In this document: one piece after another, positions 1-12,082 of the stretch
How positions within the stretch are numbered: the stretch's first letter is position 1
Layout: each line of letters opens with the position of its first letter
Assembly (NCBI RefSeq): GCF_030408375.1
Contig: NZ_CP046530.1
Location: 1,240,001-1,304,000, forward strand
Reading direction: 5' to 3'
DNA: 64,000 nucleotides
Source: Corynebacterium afermentans subsp. lipophilum
GTDB lineage: Bacteria; Actinomycetota; Actinomycetes; Mycobacteriales; Mycobacteriaceae
The notes under the pieces: model-generated
Told to the model about the DNA's origin: nothing
Seen by the model: only the letters and a program-made list of their open reading frames with translations
The model's database searches: none
Program-made: the position numbers and the translations under genes

Positions 1-924
1 CCGGAAGTCCTCGAGTACAAGGACGCCGAGCCGCCACAGCCGTCTGAGGGGCAGTTGCTTGTCGACGTCACCTACGCCGGCATCAACTACATCGACACCT
101 ACTTCCGCTCCGGAACGTACCCCTCGAATCCGCCCTACATCCCGGGCACGGAGGGCTGCGGCCGCGTGGTGGAAGATCCCTTGGGCAAGATCGCGCCCGG
201 CACCCTAGTGGCCTGGCACGCCGCCGAAGGCTCCTACGCCGAGCAGGTGGCGGTGGACCGCAACCGTTTGGTGGCCGTGCCGGAAGGTGTGGCGCCGGAA
301 GTGGCGGCCTCGATGCTGCTGCAGGGCATGACCTCGCACTACCTGCTCCACGGCGTGCGCGAGACCAAGCCTGGCGACACCATGGTGGTCACCGCCGGCG
401 CCGGCGGCGTCGGGCTGATACTGACCCAGATGGCGGCAGCCGAGGAGGCGACCGTGTACTCGGTGGTCTCCACCGACGAGAAGGAAAAGCTCGCCTACGA
501 GGCTGGCGCAACCAAGGTGTTCCGCTACGGCGAGGACTTGGCTGAGCGGATCAAGGCCGAAAACGGCGGCGGCGTGGACGTGGTCTACGACGGCGTCGGG
601 CAGGACACCTTCGAGATGTGCCTGGACGTCACCCGCCCGCGAGGGTTGGTGTGCTCCTTCGGCTCCGCCTCGGGCGACGTCGAGCCGTTCAAAATCCAGG
701 AACTCAACGCCCACGGCGCGCTGTTTCTCACCCGCCCGTCGCTGAAGCACTACGTGGCCACCGACGACGAGTTCCTCATGCGCGCTCAGGCCGTGGCCCG
801 GGCGGTGGAGGAAGGCACGGTGAAGATCCGGGTCCACCCGCCCTACGCACTAGAAAATGCCCGCCAGGCCCACGAGGACCTGCAGGCGCGCAAAACCACC
901 GGCTCGGTTGTGCTGAAGGTCTAG
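1..924 (+). CDS. qor: NADPH:quinone oxidoreductase (zinc-less MDR family), 5' end cut off
   Basis: Reduces quinones with NADPH; a cytosolic medium-chain dehydrogenase/reductase without catalytic zinc. The reading frame is open from the first base, so the true start lies upstream; about 307 codons are visible. The N-terminal GroES-like half carries [10 protein letters not shown] and PGTEGCG, typical of quinone reductases. The nucleotide-binding motif AGAGGVGL follows at about nt 394-420, and the C-terminal half contains FGSASGD. It ends at a TAG that overlaps the end of the convergent ctaB by four bases. In C. glutamicum a qor-like gene also sits beside ctaB. The family is certain; the physiological substrate is not. 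Confidence 0.88.
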   Translation, partial: PEVLEYKDAEPPQPSEGQLLVDVTYAGINYIDTYFRSGTYPSNPPYIPGTEGCGRVVEDPLGKIAPGTLVAWHAAEGSYAEQVAVDRNRLVAVPEGVAPEVAASMLLQGMTSHYLLHGVRETKPGDTMVVTAGAGGVGLILTQMAAAEEATVYSVVSTDEKEKLAYEAGATKVFRYGEDLAERIKAENGGGVDVVYDGVGQDTFEMCLDVTRPRGLVCSFGSASGDVEPFKIQELNAHGALFLTRPSLKHYVATDDEFLMRAQAVARAVEEGTVKIRVHPPYALENARQAHEDLQARKTTGSVVLKV

Positions 925-1835
925 AACAGCAGCTGGCCCACGGTCTCCCAGCCGAGCACCGCGTCGAAGGACAGCCCCAGAAACAGCGCGGCGAGGTAGT
1001 TGTTAGAGAGGATGAACAGCTTCAGCGGCTTGACGTTCTCACCGCGCACAATCCCTTGGTGCAGCTTGGTCGCCATGACCAAAAACGCCACGCCGGAGAT
1101 GATCGCGGCTGCCAGGTAGATCCAGGACGCGGCCGGCACCAGCAGAAGGGACACCGCCACGGTGAGCCAGGAGTAGATCACGATCTGGCGCGAGGTCTCC
1201 TCGGCGGAGGCCACCACTGGCAGCATGGGTACGTTGGCCCGGGCGTAGTCGTCCTTGTACTTCATCGCCAGCGCCCAGGTGTGCGGCGGGGTCCAGAAGA
1301 AGATGATCAAAAACAGCACGATGGCCTGCCACCAGTTGTCGGCGGAGCCGTCGTGGACGTTGTCGCGGATCACGGCCCAGCCCACCATCACGGGCATGCA
1401 GCCTGCGGCGCCGCCCCAGATGACGTTTTGCCATGTGCGGCGCTTCAGCCACTTCGTGTAGACGAAGATGTAGAAGAAGTTGGTCAGCAGGATGAAAAAC
1501 GCCGCCAGCCAGGAGTTACACAGCACCCCGAGCCACAGCACGGACAGCACCAGCATGACCCAGGCGAACACGGCCGCCTTCTGCTTGGACACCGAGTGCC
1601 GCACCAGCGGGCGGGCGCGGGTGCGGCCCATCTTTTGGTCGATGTCGTAGTCCGCGACCATGTTGAACGTGTTCGCGGCCGCGGCACCCATCCAGCCGCC
1701 GAGCAGGGTGCCCAGCACGAGCCAGAGGTGCACCTCGCCGCGGTGTGCCTGCAGCATCGCGGGGATCGCGGCGACCAAGAGAAGTTCAATGACCCTCGGC
1801 TTCGTCAACGCGAAATATGCCTTGATGGTCTCCAA
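921..1835 (-). CDS. ctaB: Protoheme IX farnesyltransferase (heme O synthase)
   Basis: Transfers a farnesyl group to heme B to make heme O, the precursor of heme A for the aa3 cytochrome c oxidase. It is a polytopic membrane enzyme of the UbiA family. Visible motifs are [11 protein letters not shown] near the N-terminus, the prenyl-diphosphate Asp motif NMVADYDID, and a second acidic motif KYKDDYARA. About nine hydrophobic segments follow each other. The frame is open to a TTG at 1874, but the Shine-Dalgarno AAAGGAG at about 1843-1849 is best spaced (7 nt) for the TTG at 1835, with another TTG at 1838. I chose 1835, giving 304 aa. It is divergent from tkt. Confidence 0.93.
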   Translation of the reverse strand: METIKAYFALTKPRVIELLLVAAIPAMLQAHRGEVHLWLVLGTLLGGWMGAAAANTFNMVADYDIDQKMGRTRARPLVRHSVSKQKAAVFAWVMLVLSVLWLGVLCNSWLAAFFILLTNFFYIFVYTKWLKRRTWQNVIWGGAAGCMPVMVGWAVIRDNVHDGSADNWWQAIVLFLIIFFWTPPHTWALAMKYKDDYARANVPMLPVVASAEETSRQIVIYSWLTVAVSLLLVPAASWIYLAAAIISGVAFLVMATKLHQGIVRGENVKPLKLFILSNNYLAALFLGLSFDAVLGWETVGQLLF

Positions 1836-1994
1836 CAACTCTCTCCTTTTTGTACCGCCGTCGGGCGCGGGCAATCATACCTTTGGACGATGGTAGCTCC
1901 AACCTGCGTGAGTCAACGAATCGAGCAACGGGTGGGGCCGGTGGCGTCGATAAGCGATATGCTTTTGTGCGACCTTAAAGAAAGCGAGGAACCC

Positions 1995-4166
1995 ATGACG
2001 CTGCCCCCGAAACTGCAGGCAATGACCGAGCGTAACTACCCGCAGGACTGGACCGAGACCGACACCCGCGCCGTTGACACGGCCAGGGTGCTCGCGGCGG
2101 ACGCGGTGGAAAACTGCGGCTCCGGCCACCCCGGCACCGCCATGAGCCTCGCGCCGCTGGCCTACACCTTGTTCCAGCGCGTGATGGACGTGGACCCAGC
2201 CGACAAGGACTGGGTGGGCCGCGACCGCTTCGTGCTGTCCAACGGCCACTCCTCGCTCACGCAGTACGTGCAGCTTTACCTCGGCGGCTTCGGGCTGGAG
2301 CTGCAGGACCTTAAAGACTTGCGCACCTGGGGCTCGAAGACCCCGGGCCACCCGGAGTACAACCACACCGACCACATCGAAATCACCACCGGCCCGCTCG
2401 GCCAGGGCCTCGCCTCGGCCGTGGGCATGGCGATGGCTTCTCGACGTGAGCGTGGCCTGTTCGACCCCGACTCCCCCGCCGGCGAGTCCCCTTTCGACCA
2501 CTACATCTACGTCGTGGCCGGCGACGGCTGCCTGCAGGAAGGCGTGACCGCGGAAGCCTCCTCGCTGGCCGGCACGCAGCAACTGGGCAACCTCATCTTG
2601 TTCTGGGACGACAACCGCATCTCCATCGAGGACGACACCCAGATCGCGTTCACCGAGGACGTGCTGAAGCGTTACGACGCCTACGGCTGGCAGACCCTCA
2701 CCGTCGAATCCGGCGAGGACGTCGCCGCCATCGAGGCCGCCGTGGCCGAGGCGAAGGCGGAGCCGACAAGGCCGACGATTATCCGCGTCAAGACCGTGAT
2801 CGGCTACCCGGCCCCGAACCTGATGAACACCGGTGCCATCCACGGTGCGGCACTCGGTGCCGAGGAGGTCGCCGCGGTGAAGGAAGCGCTCGGCTTCGAC
2901 CCAGCCGTGAACTTCCCTGAAGAAGACGAGGTGATCGCCCACACGCGCAAGCTGCGCGAGCGCGCAGCTTCCAAGCGGGCTGCCTGGGACGAGAAGTTCA
3001 ACGCCTGGGCCGAGGCGAACCCGGAGCGCAAGGCGCTGCTTGACCGCCTCACCGCCCGCGAACTGCCGGCCGATTGGAAGAAGGACTTCCCCACCTGGGA
3101 GCCGGATGCGAAGGGGGTGGCCACCCGCAAGGCCTCCGCCGCCGCGATCCAGGCCGCCGCGGTCGCGCTGCCTGAGCTGTGGGGCGGCTCCGCCGACCTG
3201 GCCGGGTCCAACAACACCCTGATCGAGGGCGAGAAGTCCTTCGGCCCGCGCTCCATTTCCACCGAGATGTTCTCCGCCGACCCCTACGGCCGCAACCTGC
3301 ACTTCGGCATCCGCGAGCACGCCATGGGCGCGGTGATGAACGGCATCGCCCTGCACGGCGGCACCCGCGTCTACGGCGGCACCTTCCTCATCTTCTCCGA
3401 GTACCTCTACCCCGCCATCCGCGTCGCCGCCCTGTCCGGCATCGACGGCTACTACGTGTTCACCCACGATTCCATCGGCCTTGGCGAGGATGGCCCGACC
3501 CACCAGCCGGTGGAGACCCTCGCCGCCCTGCGCGCCATCCCAGACGTGGCCGTGATCCGCCCGGCAGACGCGAACGAGACCTCCGCCGCCTGGATCGCCG
3601 CGCTGGAGGCGAAGGAGCAGCCGAAGGCGCTGGCGCTGTCCCGCCAGAACCTGCCGGTGCTCGAGGGCACCAAGGAGAAGGCTTTCGAGGGCGTGGCCCG
3701 CGGCGCCTACGTGCTAGTCAAGGAGTCTGCCGAGATCCCGGATGTGATCCTTTTGGCCTCCGGCTCCGAGGTGCAGTACGCCGTGGGTGCCGCCAAGGCG
3801 CTCGAGGCCGAGGGCACCGCGACCCGCGTGGTGTCCGTGCCGTCCATGGACTGGTTCATGGAACAGGACGACGCCTACATCGACTCCGTGCTGCCGCGCG
3901 ACGTAAAGGCCCGCGTCTCCGTGGAAGCCGCGACCTCGATGCCGTGGTTCCGCTTCCTGGGAGAGTACGGCCGCGCCGTGTCCCTGGAGCACTTCGGCGC
4001 CTCCGCCCCTGGTGCGGAGCTGTTCGAGCGCTTCGGCTTCACCACCGACAACGTCGTGCGCACCGCACGCGAGACCCTCGAGTGCGTGCGCGAAGAGCGC
4101 AGCGTGGCCACGAGCGTGCGCGTGGGAGACACCGAGGCTGAGCCGACCCGCGGCGACGGAAAGTAG
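1995..4166 (+). CDS. tkt: Transketolase
   Basis: Thiamine-diphosphate enzyme that moves two-carbon units between ketoses and aldoses in the non-oxidative pentose phosphate pathway. The protein has 723 residues. [10 protein letters not shown] is near residue 36, and the ThDP/metal motif GDG (in [11 protein letters not shown]) near 175. The pyrimidine domain carries GIREHAMG and [18 protein letters not shown] 1995 is preceded by GAGGA at 4-5 nt. The frame runs open far upstream only because it is antisense to ctaB. Remembered C. glutamicum Tkt is about 25 residues shorter; the extra C-terminal tail after ARETLE is Arg/Glu-rich. It is the first gene of the tkt-tal-zwf-opcA-pgl operon, with 9 nt to tal. 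Confidence 0.97.
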   Translation: MTLPPKLQAMTERNYPQDWTETDTRAVDTARVLAADAVENCGSGHPGTAMSLAPLAYTLFQRVMDVDPADKDWVGRDRFVLSNGHSSLTQYVQLYLGGFGLELQDLKDLRTWGSKTPGHPEYNHTDHIEITTGPLGQGLASAVGMAMASRRERGLFDPDSPAGESPFDHYIYVVAGDGCLQEGVTAEASSLAGTQQLGNLILFWDDNRISIEDDTQIAFTEDVLKRYDAYGWQTLTVESGEDVAAIEAAVAEAKAEPTRPTIIRVKTVIGYPAPNLMNTGAIHGAALGAEEVAAVKEALGFDPAVNFPEEDEVIAHTRKLRERAASKRAAWDEKFNAWAEANPERKALLDRLTARELPADWKKDFPTWEPDAKGVATRKASAAAIQAAAVALPELWGGSADLAGSNNTLIEGEKSFGPRSISTEMFSADPYGRNLHFGIREHAMGAVMNGIALHGGTRVYGGTFLIFSEYLYPAIRVAALSGIDGYYVFTHDSIGLGEDGPTHQPVETLAALRAIPDVAVIRPADANETSAAWIAALEAKEQPKALALSRQNLPVLEGTKEKAFEGVARGAYVLVKESAEIPDVILLASGSEVQYAVGAAKALEAEGTATRVVSVPSMDWFMEQDDAYIDSVLPRDVKARVSVEAATSMPWFRFLGEYGRAVSLEHFGASAPGAELFERFGFTTDNVVRTARETLECVREERSVATSVRVGDTEAEPTRGDGK

Positions 4167-4175
4167 GGTTGCGGC

Positions 4176-5267
4176 ATGACTGCTATCGACGATCTGTACC
4201 AGGCCGGCACCTCCACCTGGCTCGACGACCTCTCCCGCGAGCGCATCGCCACCGGCAACCTCGCCGAGGTGAAGGACGCGAAATCCATCGTGGGTGTGAC
4301 CACGAACCCGGCGATCTTCGCCGCCGCCATGGGTTCCGGCAACCACTACGACGAGCAGCTCGCCGAGCTGAAGCAGGCTGGCACCACCGCCGACGCCGCC
4401 GTCTACGCCATGAGCGTGAAGGACGTGCAGGACGCCTGCGACCTGTTCCGCGACACCTACGAGGCCACCGGCGGCAAGGACGGCCGCGTCTCCATCGAGG
4501 TGGACCCGCGCTTCGCCGCCGACGAACAAAAGACCATCGCGCAGGCCCGCGAGCTGTGGCAGCTGGTGGACCGCGACAACCTCATGATCAAGATCCCGGC
4601 GACCGACGAGTCGCTGCCCGCCGTCACCGCCGCCTTGGCCGAGGGCATCTCCGTCAACGTCACCCTGATCTTCTCCGTGGAGCGCTACCAGCAGGTCATC
4701 GACGCCTACAAGGACGGCATCCGCAAGGCCGCCGCCAACGGCCACGATGTCAGCCGCATCCACTCGGTGGCGTCGTTCTTCGTCTCCCGCATGGACACCG
4801 AGGTGGACAAGCGCCTCGAGGCCATCGGTACCGACGAAGCGCTGGCGCTGCGCGGCAAGGCGGGCATCGCCAACGCGCGGTTGGCGTATGCGCTGTTTGA
4901 GCGTGAGTTCGGCGAAGTTGACGTCGCTAAGCTTCCTGCAAATGCGAACGCCCAGCGCCCCCTGTGGGCGTCGACCGGTGTGAAGAACCCGGACTACCCG
5001 GCGACGATGTACGTCACCGAGCTCGCCGGCCCGCAGACCGTGAATACGATGCCGGAGAAGACGCTCGACGCCGTGCTTCGCGACGGCGGCGTGCACGGCG
5101 ACACCCTCACCGGTACCGAAGCCGTCTCTCGCGAGACCTTCGCGGCGCTGCGCGGCGTGGGCATCGACCTCGACGACGTAGTGGCGGTGTTGGAGCGCGA
5201 AGGCGTGGAGAAGTTCGTGGACGCGTGGCAGGAGCTGCTCGATTCCATGACTGCTAGGCTCGCCTAA
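4176..5267 (+). CDS. tal: Transaldolase
   Basis: Transfers dihydroxyacetone units between sugar phosphates in the non-oxidative pentose phosphate pathway. The protein has 363 aa, matching the long actinobacterial transaldolase class. GVTTNPAIF is at residues 40-48, and the Schiff-base lysine is Lys139 in NLMIKIPAT. The C-terminal half contains RPLWASTGVKNP, a substrate-binding signature. It starts 9 nt after tkt and ends one base before the GTG of zwf, so the three are surely co-transcribed and probably translationally coupled. Confidence 0.97.
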   Translation: MTAIDDLYQAGTSTWLDDLSRERIATGNLAEVKDAKSIVGVTTNPAIFAAAMGSGNHYDEQLAELKQAGTTADAAVYAMSVKDVQDACDLFRDTYEATGGKDGRVSIEVDPRFAADEQKTIAQARELWQLVDRDNLMIKIPATDESLPAVTAALAEGISVNVTLIFSVERYQQVIDAYKDGIRKAAANGHDVSRIHSVASFFVSRMDTEVDKRLEAIGTDEALALRGKAGIANARLAYALFEREFGEVDVAKLPANANAQRPLWASTGVKNPDYPATMYVTELAGPQTVNTMPEKTLDAVLRDGGVHGDTLTGTEAVSRETFAALRGVGIDLDDVVAVLEREGVEKFVDAWQELLDSMTARLA

Positions 5268-5268
5268 C

Positions 5269-6807
5269 GTGACTTCTCCGCACCAGCAGTGGGCCAACCC
5301 GCTGCGCTCCCCCGCCGACAAACGTCTCCCCCAGATCGCCGGGCCCTCCGGCATGGTGATCTTCGGGGTCACCGGCGACCTCGCCCGCAAGAAGCTGCTG
5401 CCGGCCGTCTACGACCTGGCTAACAGAGGTCTTCTGCCCGGCGGGTTCACGCTGGTCGGCTACGGGCGGCGCGACTGGTCCAAGGCGGACTTCGAGGCGT
5501 ACGTGCGCAAGGCTATTGACGAAGGCGCGCGCACCGAATTCCACGAGAACGTCTGGCAGCGCCTCGCCGAGGGCCTAGAGTTCGTTCAGGGCAACTTCGA
5601 CGACGACGCCGCCTTCGACCGGCTCGCTGCCACCTGCAAACGCAGCGACGCCGAGCGCGGCACCGCAGGCAACTGGGCCTACTACCTCTCCGTGCCGCCC
5701 GAGTTCTTCGCGGAGGTGGTTCACCAGCTGGACCGCTCCGGCATGGCGCACGAGGGCGAGAACCAGTGGCGCCGCGTGATCATTGAAAAGCCGTTCGGCC
5801 ACGACCTCGAGTCCGCCAAGGAGCTCAACGAGGTCGTCGGTGCGGTGTTCGACGAGCGGTCCGTGTTCCGCATCGACCACTACCTGGGCAAGGAAACTGT
5901 CCAGAACATCCTTGCGCTGCGCTTCTCCAACCAGATGTTTGAGCCGGTGTGGAACTCCCACTACATCGACCACGTGCAGATCACCATGGCCGAGGACATC
6001 GGCCTGGGCGGGCGTGCCAGCTACTACGACGGCATCGGCGCTGCCCGCGACGTGATCCAGAACCACCTGATCCAGCTGCTCGCCCTGGTGGCTATGGAGG
6101 AGCCGACCTCGTTTTCTCCCGGACAGCTGCGCGCCGAGAAGCTCAAGGTACTGCGCGCCACCTCGGCGGTGGGCCCGTTCGGCAAAACCACCGCACGCGG
6201 GCAGTACACCGCCGGGTGGCAGGGCTCGAAGAAGGTGGTCGGCCTGCGCGAGGAGGAAGGCTTCGACCCGAACTCCACCACCGAGACGTTCGCGGCCTGC
6301 ACCCTACAGATCGATTCCCGCCGCTGGGCCGGCGTGCCGTTCTACCTGCGCACCGGCAAGCGGCTGGGCCGACGCGTCACCGAGATCGCGCTAGTGTTCA
6401 AACGCCCGCCGTACCAGCCGTTCTCCCAGGGGCAGACGGACCTTCTGACCAACAACGCCGTCGTCATCCGCGTCCAGCCCGACGAGGGCGTGCTGATGCG
6501 CTTCGGCTCCAAGGTCCCCGGCCCCGGCATGGAGTTGCGCGACGTGAACATGGACTTCTCCTACTCCGAGGCGTTCACCGAGCAATCGCCAGAAGCCTAC
6601 GAACGCCTCATCCTCGATGCCCTTTTGGATGAATCGAGCCTGTTTCCCACCAACTCCGAGGTGGAGCGCAGCTGGGAGATCCTGGACCCGGTGCTGAACT
6701 ACTGGGCCGATCAGGGCAGCCCCGACGACTACGCGGCCGGCACCTGGGGGCCGGCCTCCGCCGAGCGCATGCTGTCGAAGGACGGCCGTGCCTGGCGGCG
6801 TCCATAA
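5269..6807 (+). CDS. zwf: Glucose-6-phosphate 1-dehydrogenase
   Basis: Oxidises glucose 6-phosphate to 6-phosphogluconolactone with NADP, the entry step of the oxidative pentose phosphate pathway. The protein has 512 aa. The dinucleotide motif GVTGDLARKK is near residue 34, and the active-site signature RIDHYLGKE near residue 200. The C-terminal substrate domain ends with the usual YAAGTWGP region. GTG 5269 directly follows the tal stop. In Corynebacterium the enzyme forms a complex with OpcA, whose gene comes next, 17 nt downstream. Confidence 0.97.
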   Translation: MTSPHQQWANPLRSPADKRLPQIAGPSGMVIFGVTGDLARKKLLPAVYDLANRGLLPGGFTLVGYGRRDWSKADFEAYVRKAIDEGARTEFHENVWQRLAEGLEFVQGNFDDDAAFDRLAATCKRSDAERGTAGNWAYYLSVPPEFFAEVVHQLDRSGMAHEGENQWRRVIIEKPFGHDLESAKELNEVVGAVFDERSVFRIDHYLGKETVQNILALRFSNQMFEPVWNSHYIDHVQITMAEDIGLGGRASYYDGIGAARDVIQNHLIQLLALVAMEEPTSFSPGQLRAEKLKVLRATSAVGPFGKTTARGQYTAGWQGSKKVVGLREEEGFDPNSTTETFAACTLQIDSRRWAGVPFYLRTGKRLGRRVTEIALVFKRPPYQPFSQGQTDLLTNNAVVIRVQPDEGVLMRFGSKVPGPGMELRDVNMDFSYSEAFTEQSPEAYERLILDALLDESSLFPTNSEVERSWEILDPVLNYWADQGSPDDYAAGTWGPASAERMLSKDGRAWRRP

Positions 6808-6824
6808 GCACGAAAGGCTCGAGC

Positions 6825-7754
6825 ATGATCACCGAATTGCCGGACACCACCACCAAGGCCATCGCCGCCGAGCTCGCCCACGCGCGCGAGCGCCACTCGC
6901 TTGCCACCGGGCGCGTGCTCACCCTGTTGGTGGCTATTGACGACTCCCGCGATGACAGCATCGACGAGACCCTCGCGACCCTGCGCGACGCCTCCTTCGA
7001 GCACCCCGCCCGTGTGCTGGTGCTCATCTCAGGCGACTCGGAAGCCGACACCCGCCTCGACGCGCAGGTGCTGGTGGCCACCGACGCCGGCGCCTCCGAA
7101 GTGGTGGTCATGCGCCTGTACGGCGAGCTGACGGGGCATATGGGAGCCGTAGTCACCCCGCTGCTGCTGCCCGACACCCCCGTGGTGGCGTGCTGGCCGC
7201 AGAAGGCCCCGAAGCACCCGGCCGGCACGCAGCTGGGCAGGATTGCGCAGCGCCGCATCACGAACCTGCGCCGCGGCACGAACGGCGTGACCCTCCAGCA
7301 GCTCACGGACGGCTACGAGCACGGCGATTCCGACATGATGTGGTCGCGCATCACCCCGTGGCGCGGCATCGTCGCATCCGCACTGGACCGCCACCCCGGC
7401 ACGCGCGTTGACAGCGCCGAGATCGCGGGCGCTGCCGGAGACCCGAGCGTGGATCTCGCCGCGGGCTGGCTCGCCTCCAGCCTGGGCGTGAAAGTGACCC
7501 GCTGCGAGGCCGAGGCGGCCGGGGACTTCCCCATCGCCCGCCTCGTGCTGCACTGCGACGGCGGCGACGTGGAGGTCGCGGTCCAGGACAGTCACACCGT
7601 GCGCATTTCCGCGCCCGGCCACGCCGATTCTTTCGTGGCCATGGGCGAGCGCAGTGACGCCGAAAGCCTCGCCGAGGACCTGCGCCACCTCGGCCCGGAC
7701 ACCACCTACGAGCGCGCGTTGCGCGGACTTCAAGGAGTGCACAATGAGCTTTAA
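6825..7754 (+). CDS. opcA: OpcA, glucose-6-phosphate dehydrogenase assembly protein
   Basis: Actinobacterial and cyanobacterial partner of Zwf, needed for full G6PDH activity. It has 309 aa, close to the 319 aa I recall for C. glutamicum. The family is recognised from position between zwf and pgl and from internal segments such as TLLVAIDD, HMGAVVTPLLLPDTPVVACWP and DMMWSRITPWRG. No signal peptide or membrane segment is visible, so it is cytosolic. The start ATG 6825 follows GAAAGG. It overlaps pgl by 11 nt, which suggests translational coupling. Confidence 0.95.
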   Translation: MITELPDTTTKAIAAELAHARERHSLATGRVLTLLVAIDDSRDDSIDETLATLRDASFEHPARVLVLISGDSEADTRLDAQVLVATDAGASEVVVMRLYGELTGHMGAVVTPLLLPDTPVVACWPQKAPKHPAGTQLGRIAQRRITNLRRGTNGVTLQQLTDGYEHGDSDMMWSRITPWRGIVASALDRHPGTRVDSAEIAGAAGDPSVDLAAGWLASSLGVKVTRCEAEAAGDFPIARLVLHCDGGDVEVAVQDSHTVRISAPGHADSFVAMGERSDAESLAEDLRHLGPDTTYERALRGLQGVHNEL

Positions 7755-8427
7755 CGACCTTGCATCGCTTCTCGACGAAGCAACCTCCCGGTTTAGCGCC
7801 CTCATGTCCGACATCCACGCCGAGGGTCGCACCGCGCGTGTGGTGCTTACCGGCGGCACCGCCGGCATCGCGCTGCTGGAGCGCCTCGCCGACGAGGATA
7901 TCGACTGGTCGCGCGTGGAGGTCTTCTTCGGCGACGAGCGCAACGTGCCCGCGAGCCACCCCGACTCCAACGAGGGCCAAGCGCGGGCGGCGCTGCTGTC
8001 CAAGGTGGACATCCCGGAGGAGAACATCCACGGCTACGGCCTCGACGGCGGCCCGATGGACGCCGCGGTTCAGCGCTACCGCGAAATCGTCGGCGACGGC
8101 GGCTTCGACCTGCACCTTTTGGGCATGGGCGGCGAGGGCCACATCAACTCGCTGTTCCCCCACACCGACGCGGTGCGCGAGCGTGACGCGATGGTCGTGG
8201 CGGTGACGGATTCGCCGAAGCCGCCCGCCGAGCGCGCCACCCTGACCCTGCCGGCGGTGCAGTCCGCCGACCGGGTGTGGCTGCTGGTCTCCGGCGCCGA
8301 GAAGGCGGAGGCCGCGAGCCATGCCGGCGACGGCGCCGAGGCCGCCGACGACTGGCCGGTCGCCGGCGCTATCGGGCGCAAAGAAACGGTCCTGTTCGCC
8401 ACGAAGGACGCAACAGGACCGTTCTAG
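7744..8427 (+). CDS. pgl: 6-phosphogluconolactonase
   Basis: Hydrolyses 6-phosphogluconolactone to 6-phosphogluconate, the second oxidative pentose phosphate step. The protein has 227 aa. LTGGTAGI near residue 35 and FFGDERNVP near residue 60 are the sugar-phosphate isomerase-like signatures, and LLGMGGEGHINSLFP is the GxGxDGHxxSLFP-type catalytic motif. ATG 7744 (MSFNDLA) lies inside the 3' end of opcA and is preceded by AAGGAG. Its last codons contain a perfect 12-bp inverted repeat (8385-8423), listed separately as a probable terminator. Last gene of the operon. Confidence 0.95.
   Translation: MSFNDLASLLDEATSRFSALMSDIHAEGRTARVVLTGGTAGIALLERLADEDIDWSRVEVFFGDERNVPASHPDSNEGQARAALLSKVDIPEENIHGYGLDGGPMDAAVQRYREIVGDGGFDLHLLGMGGEGHINSLFPHTDAVRERDAMVVAVTDSPKPPAERATLTLPAVQSADRVWLLVSGAEKAEAASHAGDGAEAADDWPVAGAIGRKETVLFATKDATGPF
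8385..8423. terminator. Terminator hairpin inside the 3' end of pgl, serving pgl and secG
   Basis: AACGGTCCTGTT at 8385-8396 and AACAGGACCGTT at 8412-8423 are perfect reverse complements (12-bp stem, 15-nt loop). On + the stem is followed by CTAGTTTCG, and on - by TCTTTGCG, so it could end both convergent transcripts. A second GC-only hairpin (GCGCGCG/CGCGCGC) follows at about 8434-8450. The repeat is seen; bidirectional termination is inferred. Confidence 0.6.
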
Positions 8428-8450
8428 TTTCGCGCGCGCGATCCGCGCGC

Positions 8451-8687
8451 TTAGACCGCGTAGGTCTGAATCAGGTTCAGGCCGATGATGCAGAGGATCC
8501 AGATCAGGGCCAGCAGCACGGTGACGCGGTCGAGGTTCTTCTCCACCGTGGTCGAACCGGACAGGTTTGCCTGGACGCCGCCGCCGAACAGGCTGGACAG
8601 GCCGCCGCCCTTACCCTTGTGGAGCAGGACGAAGACGGTCATGAGGATCGCGGCGATCACCAGCACAATCTCAAGGGCTAAAGCCAT
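8451..8687 (-). CDS. secG: Protein translocase subunit SecG
   Basis: Small auxiliary subunit of the SecYEG preprotein channel in the cytoplasmic membrane. It has 78 aa with two hydrophobic helices (residues 2-20 and 56-73) flanking the conserved loop HKGKGGGLSSLFGGG. ATG 8687 (MALALEI) is chosen over the upstream TTG at 8705 because it matches family N-termini and has AAAGG 10 nt before it. In C. glutamicum secG lies next to ppc and tpiA; here tpiA follows without ppc. Confidence 0.95.
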   Translation of the reverse strand: MALALEIVLVIAAILMTVFVLLHKGKGGGLSSLFGGGVQANLSGSTTVEKNLDRVTVLLALIWILCIIGLNLIQTYAV

Positions 8688-8768
8688 GTGTGCGACACCT
8701 TTCAAAATGGGCGATGGTGCAAACTCCCGATGAGCTTACACCACCGCTAAGACGAACCCAGCAGCGAC

Positions 8769-9542
8769 TTACATCACCGCGTTGGCGGCCGCCGCGGCGA
8801 GCTTGGCAAAGTCCTGCCCGTCAAGGGAGGCGCCGCCGACCAGGCCGCCGTCCACGTCCGGCTGCGAGATGATCTCGGCGACCGTGTCGGCCTTGACTGA
8901 GCCGCCGTAGAGAATACGGATCGCGTCGGCGACGGAGTCGTCGCTAAGCTCGCGTACGAGCTCGCGGATGCCGTGGCAGACCTCCTGGGCATCTTCCGCT
9001 GAGGCAACCTTGCCGGTGCCGATCGCCCAGACCGGCTCGTAGGCGATGACGGCCTTGGACAGATCCACGCCGGCGAGCGACTCGCGCGCCTGCTGCACCA
9101 CGTAGGAGACGTGCTCGCCCGCCTCACGCACCTCGAGCGGCTCGCCCACGCAGACGATCGGGGCGATGCCGTGCTCGATGGCCTTGGCAGCCTTCGCCGC
9201 GACCTGCTCGTTGGTCTCGCCGTGGTACTCGCGGCGCTCCGAGTGGCCCACGACCACCCAGGAGCACCCCAGTTTTTCCAGCATGGACGCGGAGATGTCG
9301 CCGGTGTAGGCGCCGTTGTCGTGCTCGGAGACGTCCTGGGCGCCGTAGGTGATCTTGAGCTTGTCGCCCTCCACCAGGGTCTGGATGGAGCGCAGGTCCG
9401 TGAACGGGACCGTCAGCGCGATGTCGACGTACTCGTAGCCGTCCTTCGGAAACGCGAAGGCGAGCTTCTGGGCGCTCTGGATGGCCTCGAGGTGGTCGTG
9501 GTTCATCTTCCAGTTGCCCGCGATAAGTGGCGTGCGTGCCAT
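8769..9542 (-). CDS. tpiA: Triosephosphate isomerase
   Basis: Interconverts dihydroxyacetone phosphate and glyceraldehyde 3-phosphate in glycolysis. It is a 257-aa TIM barrel. GNWKMN carries the catalytic Lys, VVGHSERR the catalytic His, and [11 protein letters not shown] the catalytic Glu; the phosphate loop YGGSVKADT is near residue 215. ATG 9542 follows AGGAGG at 10 nt; an in-frame upstream TTG lies too near the ribosome site. It is 14 nt downstream of pgk, so the two are co-transcribed. Confidence 0.97.
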   Translation of the reverse strand: MARTPLIAGNWKMNHDHLEAIQSAQKLAFAFPKDGYEYVDIALTVPFTDLRSIQTLVEGDKLKITYGAQDVSEHDNGAYTGDISASMLEKLGCSWVVVGHSERREYHGETNEQVAAKAAKAIEHGIAPIVCVGEPLEVREAGEHVSYVVQQARESLAGVDLSKAVIAYEPVWAIGTGKVASAEDAQEVCHGIRELVRELSDDSVADAIRILYGGSVKADTVAEIISQPDVDGGLVGGASLDGQDFAKLAAAAANAVM

Positions 9543-9556
9543 AGGTAGCAAACCTC

Positions 9557-10768
<1,212 letters not shown>

Positions 10769-10807
10769 AGGTATCTCCTTTGCTTTGTAGACACTCACCA
10801 TCGTATG

Positions 10808-10845
10808 AAAAACGGGCCCGCCGTGCCGGAAGGCACCACGGGCCC
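10808..10845 (-). terminator. Intrinsic terminator between gap and pgk
   Basis: On the - strand an outer stem GGGCCCG/CGGGCCC (10814-10820 with 10839-10845) encloses an inner GTGCC/GGCAC stem with a four-base loop, and is followed at once by TTTTT (10808-10812). It begins 14 nt after the gap stop. This is a textbook Rho-independent terminator inside the gap-pgk-tpiA series, and would lower pgk-tpiA expression relative to gap. Confidence 0.78.
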
Positions 10846-10859
10846 AGAGGCCGAAGCCT

Positions 10860-12000
<1,141 letters not shown>

Positions 12001-12082
12001 ATGTTGGTTTATGCCCGGTTCCGGTCGTCAGGGGGAGCTTTTCCCGTCGCTTCTACCCCCGACTCAGACCGTAAAGGCCCAC

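Noticed and set aside
1875..3503. 542-codon - strand frame
   Set aside because: Antisense of tkt, with His/Gly/Arg/Val-rich composition and no motif.
618..4166. Very long + frame of 1182 codons joined to transketolase
   Set aside because: The first part is antisense to qor and ctaB; only the portion from ATG 1995 matches transketolase and has an SD.
3714..5390. 558-codon - strand frame
   Set aside because: Antisense of tkt, tal and zwf, with no domain signature.
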